A DNA stretch of 64,000 bases from Zopfochytrium polystomum. Taxonomy: Eukaryota > Chytridiomycota > Chytridiomycetes > Chytridiales > Chytridiaceae. The first letter of the stretch is position 1. Every line of letters begins with the position of its first letter. Below the pieces are notes generated by a model, which was not told the DNA's origin, did not search any database, and was given only the letters and a program-made list of their open reading frames with translations. Made by a program: the position numbers and the translations under genes. The stretch is from assembly GCA_025765615.1 (NCBI GenBank), contig JAIVFJ010000060.1, positions 124,001 to 188,000 on the forward strand. The letters run 5' to 3'. Positions 54,348 through 64,000 of this stretch are shown piece by piece.

Positions 54348-56523
54348 TTATGATCGAAGGCGAATGTGCTGCAGCAAGAAGTTCAGCAGCTGGTGTGGTA
54401 CGAGGCATAGAATACAAGGATTGAATCAGCACAACACCCAGCAAAGCAGGTTTAATCCAGTTGTCACCCACCGGACCCTTCGCCTTTTCACGAATCCGCG
54501 CCATGGAGTGCTGCAGCATAGGAAGCGGGTAGAGGACGCAGTTAATTTCGTGGTATCATCCCAACAGAGCACTGATCGCTCTCGTTCTCACTTCCGATGA
54601 CTCGCTTCCTGATCCGAGGTTGCCAGGCTTCCATTTGACAACAACACGATAATCATTAGTGGTGAACGGCTCGTTGTCCTTGCGCCAAAGGGCGTCCACC
54701 AAAAGTACTCGCGAAATTTTGTCGTCCCAGCTGGGTGCATTCAAAAGCTCGGGTGGAAAGTCACGCTCTTTGAACACCTTGCTGTAGCCTTTGGAAGGAT
54801 TTGGTGGTGCTCGTCAGTAACGGCCATTTGCCTGAGAAGCAAGCTCCTCACCCTTCTGTTTCTTGTTCGGAGGCTCACTCGGAGCCTCACTCGTAGGTGT
54901 CGTATCGTTCGATCGTCCGCCTATTCGATCAGTTAATAAGCAGTTAAGAGAAGAGTTACAAATCGAACACTGATAAGAGCTAGGAGAGGAGTACCGTCAG
55001 CATCTGGTTCTGAGCTCTTCTCCGTTTTGGTTCGGCTTCGGTTGCCGCCGTCGACGGGCTCATCTGCAGCAGTCGATCGTCTCTTGCGACCGCTAGAAGC
55101 GTCTCGCTCGCGTTCTGCGTCCGAATCAGGTCGCGGGGATGGTTTGGCTTCCCTCGCGACGCTTGAAGTTCTCTTCACCTGGATATTGATAGACGAGGCG
55201 TGACTCTAGAGTAGAGAGGGGGGAAAAAAAAGGAGAGCAAGCCCCCTGAGTCCAGCAAGGGGGGAGGTGGATTGTTGCTTACCGGTTTGGTTGGTTTGCC
55301 GCCAATTTTTGAGTAGTACTTTTTGAGGACGGCCTCCTGGAAACGGTAACGCGAGGCTTTGTGGGTACCCAATCCAAAAAAAAGAAACGGTTTAAAAGAA
55401 AGCCCGCGCTCACATCAATGTTCTCCTCGGGTTCCCACGTGTCGTCGTCCTTGCCGTATCCTTTCCATCGAACACGGAACAAGAGTGCGCCCTGCCGTCG
55501 CGATCGTGGGTGGTGTGGGTGGTGTGGGCGGGCGTTGGATCGGGGTGAGGGGCGGGGTGCAGGGAGCATGGGCACATGGTGCCGGCGTCGCGTGAGAGCA
55601 GATGATGGCGATGATGATTATGAAGAATGTTTAACATGTGTGTGGACGATGATGATGGGTATGGGCGACGAGCAGGCGAGCAGGCAAGGGAGGGGGCAAG
55701 CGAGCGGGCAAGCCGGCATAACACGAGGAGGCCGCGGTCATCTATCCCATCCATCCCATCCCATCGGCGCGTATTACCACACACACACACACACACACAC
55801 ACACCAATCACATCACACGAACACACACACACACTCGGCAATGCTCACCTTTCGCCAGCCGTGCTCGACAATGTCCTCGACCTCGTACACGCCGTCCGGA
55901 AGGTCATCCGAATCCTCGTCAGCGCCGCCGTCGTCGTCGCCGTGCTTAGCGTCCTTCTTATCATCGTCATCGGCGTTATCGTCGTCGTTCTCATCGCGCT
56001 TCCTCCTGCCGCCGCCTCCACCGCCGCCCCGCCGCGGCTCGGGTGACGCCTTCCGCCTACCGCGCGAATCCTCTTCCTCGTAGTCCTCCCCGCTGGCCCC
56101 AGCGTCCGACTTGCGCTTCAACCGCCGACGCCCGCCTCCCCCGCCGCCGCCGTTGTTCTCGCGGTCGTCCGCGTCGCCTCCGCCGCCGGCGTCGCTGTCG
56201 CGGCGCTTTTGCCGGCGACCACCTCCACGCCCGCCCGCGTCGTCGTCATCATCGTCAGCAGCAGCAGCAGCGTCCGGCCGCCGGTGATGGCTGTTATTGT
56301 TGTAGTGGCTGTCGTGGCTGTTGGTGTTGCTGTTGTGGTTGCTACTGAGGTGTTGCTGCTTGTTGAGGCTGCTGCTGCTGCTGTTGCCGCCTCCTCCGTC
56401 CTTGCCGGTCCGGCCCTTGGCAGCGCCGCCGCCAGTGCTGCTGCTATCGGATGCGGCCGAGGCGGATGGCCGCCGGCGCACGGCGTCGTAAGGCTTCAAC
56501 GACGACGACGACGACGACGACAT
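54348..56523 (-). CDS. HP1-like heterochromatin protein (chromodomain plus chromoshadow domain)
   Basis: Eight exons: 56523-55849, 55491-55414, 55336-55283, 55178-54995, 54920-54852, 54788-54592, 54510-54472 and 54389-54348, all in frame, 445 residues. The first 210 residues are low-complexity, rich in Ser, Asn/His, Asp and Gly/Arg. The chromodomain (about 215-268) reads [54 protein letters not shown]. It keeps the Tyr, Trp and Tyr expected to cage methyl-lysine (H3K9me in HP1). A basic hinge ([25 protein letters not shown]) precedes the chromoshadow domain (about 350-445: [56 protein letters not shown]), which dimerises HP1. The last two small exons are predicted from splice sites and fit the missing end of that domain. 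It should act in heterochromatin, fitting a transposon-rich genome. Confidence 0.85.
55772..55834. repeat. (CA)n tract in the first intron of the HP1 gene
   Basis: Two CA runs close to the first donor site. Confidence 0.8.
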
Positions 56524-56726
56524 CGCGCTGCTAGCTTGCTTGCGTGCTCGATAGTCTTGCCGCCGCCTTTGTGAGTGTGTATGGTTCGAGGCCCGTGCCG
56601 GGTTCAGGTTTTTCGTCCTTTGCTTACTTTTTTTTCTCTTGTCCGTTGGCGTGTGATTTTTTTTTGGTTCTCTTTCTCTGTCTCTCTCGCTCTCTCTCTC
56701 ACTCTCTCTGTCCGACTCCTCCCTCT

Positions 56727-56770
<44 letters not shown>

Positions 56771-57116
56771 GACTGCCATCTCCTCCGCTCTCTGTCTCAT
56801 TTGTCCGCAGCGACCAAGTTCGGACCAGGGTTGCATGGGACGTGAAGAGCTGTCCGGCATCTCGGACTCTCGCACTCTCGTTCGAAACAAGCGAATGGCT
56901 GGATAGGACGGATTGACTGACTGACGGATGGACTGACCCTTCGATGGCTTGTTGTTGGTTGTTGGTTGTTGTTTGTTGTTGTTGTTGTTGTCGCGTCGCT
57001 TTGCTGGGAAAGAGATATCTCATCACGAAAACAGTTGGGGAAAAGCTTCACAAAGAAGAGCCAACGGCAATGGATTGATTGAGCAGTGCGAGATCGTGAA
57101 AAGAAAGAGAGAGAGG

Positions 57117-57154
<38 letters not shown>

Positions 57155-57294
57155 CTGAGAGAAAGAGAGAGATAGAGAGAGACTGAGAGATAGATAGAGA
57201 GAGAGCGAGAGAGAGAGAGCGAGAGAGAGAGAGCGAGAGAGAGAGAGAGAGAGAGACCCGCCGGCCTGCGTCAGTTACGATGCGCCCCGCCCCC
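56524..57294. repeat. CT/GA microsatellite region between the HP1 and Zn2Cys6 genes
   Basis: CT tracts at about 56,680-56,766 lie upstream of the HP1 start. A long GA-rich tract (57,104-57,256) lies just past the stop of the Zn2Cys6 gene. A TTG repeat occurs near 56,945-56,990. No gene was seen. Confidence 0.8.
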
Positions 57295-60200
57295 CTACCC
57301 CCGCCCCCGCCCCGCCCAGTCCAAAAACCCCTCCTCCTCCTCCTCCTCCTCCTCCCCCTCCTCCGCCTCATCCTCTTGGAACGACACAAACCCGTCCATG
57401 TCCAGCAGCGCCAGCGTCTCGTCCCGCGCGCTCCGCGCCGCGTCCATCGCCGCGTCGCCGCTCCCGTCCACCCCAAGCGACATCCAGAAATCCGCGTCCA
57501 GCTCAACACCACCTCCCGCGACCACGCCCACGCCCACGTCCATGCCCGTCGTGTTATTATTGTTGTTGGCCGCACCCGCCGCCGCCGCCACCGCAGCACC
57601 AGCAGCAGCAGCAAGAGAAGGAACCGGCCAACCTCCCCCGTAACCAGCCGCCGCGCCCGAGCCGCCGCCACCGCCACCGAGCTCCTCCTCTGCAAACCGC
57701 ATGTCAGCGTCCGCGCCCGCGACCGCCGCGCTCGACAGGAACGCCGCAAACGCGTCGTCGCCGCCGCCGCCGCCGCCGCCACCAACGACATAGCTCGGAT
57801 CAAGAAGAAGAAGCCCCTCGCCGACTCCGCCCGCCCCGAGCCCAAGCCCGACGCCCAGCCCGACGCCATCGCCAACGCCAACGCCAACGCCGCCGCCGCC
57901 GCCGCCGCCCCCGCCCACTGGCGTTGTTGTTGTTGGCGCCGCGACTCCGGCCCCGGCTCCTGCCGCGCCGCCGCCGGCGAGCGGCATCGCAACGTCTAGC
58001 ACGTCCGCCGAATCAAACGCCGCCGCCCACGCGAGGTCGTAGTCGGCGGCGGCGTCGTCGTCCATGTCGGCGACACTGCCCGCGACAGCCCCGGCGAATG
58101 GCGGCACCGACGCCTGCTGCTGATGCTGCACCTGCTGCTGTTGCTGCTGCTGCTGCGCTTGCGCCCGCATCTCCATCTGCATGTTCAATTGCTGCGGCAA
58201 ACTCGGCGACGGGACTGCCGAGACCGCAGCCGCCGCCGTACGCGCCACCCCCGCCGCCCCGCGAAACGCCTCGACCGTCTCTGCGATCGGCGCGAAAAAA
58301 ATCCGCCAACATCGCCGGCGTCCGCGACACGGCCATGGCCTGCACGACGCCCGGCCCCAGCCGCGTCGCGGGCTCGACCGCGACGACCTCGAGCAGCTGC
58401 GCCGTGTGGCTTGGGTCGCGCGACTGTGCGAGCCGGCTGACGACGCCCCAGCTGCCGTCCATGAACCGCAGGACCAAGCCGTGTAGGATGCGCGTCAGCA
58501 CGTAGTACGACCCGACGTCAGCGTAAAAGTCGAGGAAGGACTGGATCGTCGCGGACCGCGTCAGCTGCGCGGCTTTGGTGGGGTCGATCGAGACGCCGCG
58601 CAGGGACGTTGCGCTCTGGGGTTGTTGTGGGGGCGTCGGCGTGGGCGTGGGCGTGGAAGGAACCGGGAAGGGTGGCGGCGACGACGGCGCCGACGCCGAC
58701 GAGGCCAGCAAGGGCGAGGTGCTGGAGGAAGAGGAGGACGCGGCGGCCACGGACGGCGGTGGTTTGGCCGTCCCGGAGGCATGCGCGCACGCCGCGACCG
58801 CGCTGGCGATATCGATGCCAAGCATCTCTGCCGCGACGAGCGGAAGGAGGCACAGCAAGACCTGCACGATGACAAACTGCGGGAGCTGGTACAGCCGCAC
58901 GTTGAGCTCGAGGAACAGGTCCAGCATCTGCGCGACCGCCGCGGCGGACAGGAGGGTCCGCTGGAACGCCACTTCGTTGCGCACTTGCGCCTGGATGCGC
59001 AGAAACGCCTCGGGCGACAGCCGCGACAGGTCCGCGGGGATCTCCAGCAGGCTGCCGGTCGCGTACGCGCGCAGGTACTCTTGGCAGCGGCGGCTTGTTG
59101 CGAGGCAGATGCTGCCATGGTACATTAGAAACAGCGCCGGGATCGATGGCCACTCGTTAAAATTTGCGCGGGATATTTGAAAGAGCCGCTCCTTGTCGTA
59201 GCTGATTCGGTACTCTTCGGGAAGCAGCTCCAGCCAATGCTGCAGGCGCCGCTCCAAGTCGGCCTCGGCAACCTCTATCGATTCTTGCTGGGGTGCCTGC
59301 ATGCCCCTCCAAAACAGCTCCATTGCGTCGTAGCCCAGCTCGCACACCCTCACGACGTGCAAGGCAACGTTGTCGTCAGGGCCCCACGAGTTTGTATACA
59401 GCGGTTCAAGGGTGTGAGGTTCTTTCAGGCTCGACCACAGCTCTTCGGGGCACGGCGGCTTGACGGTTCCGATCGCTTGGAAGATGAGCGGCCGCCGATA
59501 GAGACCCGATATCGCTGTATGTGTGTGTATGTGAGTGGGATAGAGTTGCAGCCGGCAAGCGCGGCGTACGATTCAAGTTTTCTCCAAGGTAAGAAGAAAA
59601 TAAAAACACAATTGCGTACCTCTGTCCAGCATATAACAAGCCCACCAGCAGCGTCGCCGGACTTCCTTCCCCACCCAGCTCGAATCTGGAAGGTCACTCG
59701 GCTTCAAGTCGTCGGGGTCAATGTGAACTTTCAACAGCATCGCCATTCGGCATGCCATTCCAAGCCTCTGCCACGCCGACGATAAGCTTCCCACCACTTC
59801 ATGTGTTTTTTTTTGTTTTTTTTTTTGCGAAGAGTTAGGGGCGTCTCGAATATTTTTGTGTACGTTTGTTCCCCTTTCACTCACATGACGACGCGAACGT
59901 AAAGATAAGCAAAGCCTGCAGCCGTTCGATCGATGGATTTTCGAACGAGTCCAGTATCAAGCTCTTTGCCTTGTCGTAGTACCAAAGGGACTCTTCCTGA
60001 CCAAGAAGCGGTCGAAGCGTCATTGCAGACCCTGCCGCGCACACTGCCATTCTGGGTGGGGAGGGTTGTCAATATTAGAAAATCAAACTAGTTTTTTTTT
60101 TCTTTTTTTTTGTTTGGCCAGAGACCCATGCTCTTTTTTTTTTTCGCGGCGGTTCCCAAAAAAAAAAAAAAAATTCTTGCTCGCTTACCGCAACAGCGGA

Positions 60201-61610
60201 TCCGCCTTTTTGAAATTCAAAAGATAGCTTCTGCGGTGGACGAACGTGATCGGGATGGCCTTGATCAGGAAAAACGCGTCGACGAGCACCATCTCCTCGC
60301 CCGGCGGCGCGTTGGGCCTGCCGACTCCGCCGTCCGCGTCGAGTCCAAAGTCAGGAGATCCGGCGCCAGCGCGGTCAAACAAACCGCCCGTCGCGGAAAA
60401 GAGACTGCTGCTGCTGGTGCCGCCGCCGCCTCCGAGGGCAGAGAGGTTTTTTAGGGAGAAGAGGCTGAGCAGGGACGTGACTAGAACGCGGAAGACGCCA
60501 GACAAAAAGTAAGGTAAGTGGAGACGACCTCGGCGACACATTGTATCACAAACAGACACACACACACACACACACACACACACGATCTCTCTGTTTCACT
60601 CACAATCACACACTCTCTCTCATGCCTCTCACCGTCCTTTCCCGACACGGCGCCGTGATGGCCCCGGGCGGCGGCCTCCTGCTTCAGCCTGAGCCTGAGC
60701 ATGTCGGCCTCGTACTTCTCGGCCAGCACGCGGTCGACGCGGGTCTTTGAGCCGAGGAAGGTGCAGTTGGGCTTGTTCATCTTGACGCAGTAGCCACACG
60801 CGGGCCTGCGCCCGTCGCACTTGATTTTTCGGGCGCGGCACGTTTCGCAGGACCTGTGCCGTGGGGGTTATTTGTGTGCGGCGCGCGCGACAGCAGCAGC
60901 AGCGCGAGTGCGGGGAGTGGGAGTTCGTGACACAAGGGACGATCTAACTGAGTGCGGAGGACAAGAAGACAAAGTCGAGAGACAGACCGCCAGGCGGACA
61001 GGCAGACAGACAGACGGACAGACAGACGGACAGACACAAACCCAGACACAAACCCAGACACAACCAAAAACACTCTCACCATCGGCGGGTCGACGTCGGC
61101 TGCTGCTGCTGCTGCTGCTGCTTCTCCTGCGCCGGCGAAGACGAGGATGACGACGACGACGGCAGCGCCGTTTTTCGCCCCATCATCATCGACAACGCGG
61201 CGCCATCGAGGCCGGCGGCGGCGGCGAGCTGGGCATCGGCATCGGCATGTGCATCGGCGTCGGCAGCGGGTGCGGCGGCCGTCGTGGCGGTGGCGTCGGC
61301 GGTGGCAGATCCCGCGCGGCTCGGCCCGAGGGAGGCGGAGCTCGTTCCCGACGACATGGACGACGACGACGATAACGCCAGCTGCTGCGACGGCGATCCA
61401 AACAGCTGCTGCGAAGCGGCCGGGAACCCCGGGAAGCGAGACGACGACGACGACGGCGGCGACAGCGACGACGGGTCCTGCTGCTGCAGGAGCGGAAAGG
61501 GCGGCGGCGGGTACGGCTGGTTCTGGTGGCTCTTTTGCTTCTGCTTTTGCTTTTGCTTTTGCTGTTGCTGCTGGTGTTGGTGTTGCTGGTGCTGGTGCTG
61601 GTGCTGCTGC

Positions 61611-61643
<33 letters not shown>

Positions 61644-62230
61644 GGCTGGTGCTGAAGGCGCTTCTGGCGGCTCCGGTGGTGGTGGTGATTGCGGCCAGGC
61701 GACGGCGGTGGCGGCGGTTGCAGCGCGGGCGGGATCTCAACGTCGACGTTGCCATCGCCGTCGTTGGCGCCGTGATCGTGATCGTGATCGTGATCGCGAT
61801 GACGATTTGCGCCGGAGAGTGCGGCAGCATAACGCTCGGAGGGCACGGACGCCGCAGTCGTGACGGGGAATGAGTGGGAGGAGGAGCAGAGGGTTTCCGT
61901 GGCGGCGGCGACGGCGGTGTTCGGACGCAGCGATGCGGCTGGTATCGCTGCTGATAAAACTGATGTTGATCCTAATGACGACGACGACGATGATACTGCT
62001 GCTGCTGCTGCTGCTGCGGGCGCCGATTCGGGGTCGGACGGCGGAAAGGGAGTGACGGGGGCAGTTACTGCCGGCGGGAGGAAGGCCGGGACATGCTGAG
62101 GAATCGGAGGAGGATGAGGATGAGTATGAGGAAGGGGTTGTGTTCGTGGTAGGAGCGGCGGTAGCAGTGGTGGTGGTGGTGACGGATCGGGAGGATTGAC
62201 TCTCCTCGACATTCCAGAAGGCTTGGACAA
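57295..62230 (-). CDS. Zn2Cys6 transcription factor with fungal middle-homology region, one apparent frameshift
   Basis: Exons 62230-61080, 60853-60633, 60480-60189, 60051-59885, 59796-59620 and 59514-57295, about 1408 residues after removing one base. Residues 1-380 are low-complexity (Pro/His, long poly-Gln/His, Gln/Lys and Ser runs). The zinc cluster CETCRARKIKCDGRRPACGYCVKMNKPNC (CX2CX6CX6CX2CX7C, about 385-415) is followed by a basic stretch. The Fungal_trans region is clear: VDAFFLIKAIPITFVHRRSYL, WQRLGMACRMAMLLKVH, GKEVRRRCWWACYMLDR, ISGLYRRPL. The frame breaks at the A run 58,295-58,301; with six instead of seven bases, ADFFAPIAETVEAF continues into a Gln/Gly-rich tail ending in an acidic, activation-like DEAEEGEEEE stretch. 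It should bind DNA as a nuclear regulator; targets are unknown. Intron 1 carries a GACA tract (61,000-61,062). Confidence 0.85.
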
Positions 62231-62359
62231 AGGCGCTGGCTTTCAAATGAAAGACACGTGACAGACACGTGATTTTTTGTTTTCTGCTCAGTCAAACCCA
62301 GGGAAGATATCTTCATGGAATTTCACACGGTACCGCTCAGTGGTCATACGCCCCGCAAG
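62231..62359. other. Short upstream flank of the Zn2Cys6 gene
   Basis: Only about 130 bp separate the start codon from Copia-derived sequence, so the promoter may overlap transposon DNA. Confidence 0.5.
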
Positions 62360-62900
62360 CCTATTCTCTTCGAAAACCAAAAAGATTCCCGGCATTCCCA
62401 TCCATGAGATCATACAGTGTTTTCCTTTGGCATTTTGAGATCACCAAACAACCAAATGTGTGTAAATGGTTGAGTGTAGGAGATGAGCTGAACCAGCGTT
62501 GGTAGGGTCCAGCTGTTGTGGTTTTGTGAAGAACACTGTTTTTGATGTATGCCGCATAGCGCAGGGTGTAGGGCAGGAATGAGTGTGGAAGTTGCAACTC
62601 GAGTAACACGCACACTGACATCTCCTTCATTCCAATCTGGCTGTTCCACCAGTCCGTTGAATTCCTTGGTGTAAGGAGGACTGGGTTCAAGCGTGATGAG
62701 TGGACGTCACTGGGATACCCAATCTTTGAAAGAGTTCACTGAGTAAAGTTCACCACCATCACAGCAGTTAGCAGCAACCTTCTTATTGTTGAAGCTTGAA
62801 GTGTTCCACAGTTCTCTTGAAGCGTTCAGGTGCTTGCTACTTCCATGTCAAGAATTCTATATCAATCCATTGAGAGAATTAATTGACGACTATTTGCCAG
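62360..62900 (-). mobile_element. Copia integrase remnant
   Basis: Minus-strand pieces read KKVAANCCDGGELYSVNSFKD (eroded DNGGEY motif with the second catalytic Asp), PPYTKEFNGLVEQ (PYTPEQNG-like, with the catalytic Glu region eroded) and FLPYTLRYAAYIKNSVLHKT followed by LNHLHTFGCLVISKCQRK. This is the integrase C-terminal half of a Ty1/Copia polyprotein with shifts and stops. Confidence 0.75.
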
Positions 62901-62905
62901 AACTT

Positions 62906-62949
62906 CCTTGTCCAGATGCCAGTCCAGGGGGACTGGCATCTGGACAAGG
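62906..62949. repeat. Perfect 20-bp foldback hairpin with 4-nt loop
   Basis: CCTTGTCCAGATGCCAGTCC at 62,906-62,925 is followed by AGGG and then its exact reverse complement at 62,930-62,949. It interrupts the Copia-derived sequence. Confidence 0.95.
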
Positions 62950-63013
62950 TAGGTGTGTAACTGAGAAAGTACTTCTGCGGGAGTATTGTCAGTTGAGTAG
63001 ATTGGCTTGACTC

Positions 63014-64000
63014 TTATCTTCCCAAAATCACAAGTCGTTCAACAGACTGAGTTGGTTGAGTGCCACAACTGGCAGTGGTGGGCCCAAGGAAGTGTGAGTC
63101 AAATTGTTTCAAGAATGAGGTCCACTGCAACTTTTGTGGTGATTTGAGAGAGTGGAAGAAATTGTGTCCACTCAGAGTCTCAAAATTCTTGATGGAGAGG
63201 AGTCCAACAAAGAAGGAACCGTTGTCCAGGTAAATGGGGCCACAGTCATCAACACTGTCGGTCACCATACTGCGGTGAGTGTTGATGAGTGACATGCAAA
63301 AACTGAGGATCTCTCGCACATCCTTTGTCATGTCTGTTGCCTTAAGTATAGGGAGGGCGTTGGCCATACGGTAGGTCTTAACCTCTTCCTTGCTGAAGGC
63401 AGGGTTAAGGCCATTTGTTGGCGCAGGCTCATCTGAAGTATTGGAGTAGGCTGTTCCTCTGTGTTGGTGGGACTGTTGGGAGCTTGACTCAGAGGGGCCG
63501 TGCGAGTGACGTAACGAGGGCGCAGGGGTCTGTTTGTGAGGGCCATTTTCACAAGAATTGTGACAGGGTCCAAGCAGTAGAACAGAGGTTCTCCTGGGGC
63601 TGTCTGTCAAGCCGCTGGGGGAGTGCAGTGACCCGCGAGCACGCTTGGCAGAGGCCACAACCGAGGGGTTCGGTAACACATCTGCATCCTTAACTGGTGG
63701 AGCAGGGATAATCTTGCGTCAAGGTGGCAAACGAAACTGGAACTGAGAACCAGGAGTCTTAGCAGTGGGAGGGATCTTCAGGATTGAAAGGGCCCACGCA
63801 ACCCACTGATCGCGGCGCTCAGGTTGAGGTGGAAATCTGGCAGCGTGTTGGAGAAAGTCTTCTCCAGCAGAACCAGGCTGCAGGGCGCGGTCCTCTACAA
63901 CAAGATACTCAGTGTGAGGTATCCAACTGAGGGGACACCATTGGGGTCGCTAAAAGGGTCTGCATTGAACGGGTCACCACCAGGAGGGCTGTTCGGTGGA
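63014..64000 (-). mobile_element. Probable Copia gag/protease-region remnant running off the window
   Basis: A 221-codon minus-strand frame (63,679-63,014) precedes the integrase remnant on the same strand. It contains MTKDVREILSFCMSLINTH and a YLDNGSFFVGLL stretch that might be an eroded protease. Its position in front of the integrase is what suggests gag/protease. Similarity is weak, so the identity is tentative. Further broken frames continue to the window end. Confidence 0.45.

Noticed and set aside
61076..61863. Plus-strand frames opposite the first exon of the Zn2Cys6 gene
   Set aside because: They are complements of the Gln/His/Ser-rich exon (poly-Leu/Val/Ala/Cys), typical shadows of triplet repeats.

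Overview
The window is nuclear DNA of a fungus, most likely an early-diverging zoosporic (chytrid-like) one. This rests on spliceosomal introns (GTGAG/GTAAG donors, YAG acceptors, about 50-510 nt), a Zn2Cys6 transcription factor with a fungal middle-homology region, an HP1-type chromodomain protein, a secreted family-5 endoglucanase, and a kinase-homology/guanylyl-cyclase-like protein. The lineage call is inference; no rRNA or confident tRNA gene is present. Host genes are GC-rich, with many poly-Ser/Ala/Gly and Asp/Glu runs and abundant microsatellites between them. The transposon-rich blocks look visibly AT-richer.

Layout. 1-3.7 kb: the 3' end of a GH5 glycosidase (+) and a type II membrane protein (-). 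4.2-28.6 kb: a block of decayed transposable elements (Tc1/mariner, LINE, several Ty1/Copia) containing a nearly perfect palindrome of about 14.5 kb, with arms 13,016-19,522 and 21,056-27,562 around a 1.53-kb spacer. 28.6-30.4 kb: no recognised gene, A/T homopolymers. 30.4-42.1 kb: four minus-strand genes, namely an endoglucanase with duplicated C-terminal modules, an unrecognised protein, and two tandem mpaB-type (DUF2236) oxygenases. 43-47 kb: a second transposon block (LTR fragment, LINE endonuclease, Copia RT-RNase H, complete LTR). 48-62.2 kb: a mitochondrial F1-ATPase inhibitor with two IF1 domains (+), then on the minus strand a pseudokinase-cyclase protein, an HP1 homologue and a Zn2Cys6 regulator. 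62.3-64 kb: further Copia-like remnants.

Exon structures were built by hand from splice signals and frame continuity. The kinase-cyclase, HP1, IF1, endoglucanase and 34.3-36.7 kb models give lengths divisible by three and join recognisable domains where domains are known. Three other genes (both mpaB paralogues and the Zn2Cys6 factor) each need removal of exactly one base from a homopolymer to restore frame. This points to consensus homopolymer errors more than to three pseudogenes.

The most notable items are the two-headed IF1 protein, the kinase-homology/cyclase protein in which both catalytic modules have lost key residues, the large palindrome, two perfect three-box heat-shock elements upstream of a TATA motif in the transposon block, and the duplicated unassigned module on the endoglucanase.
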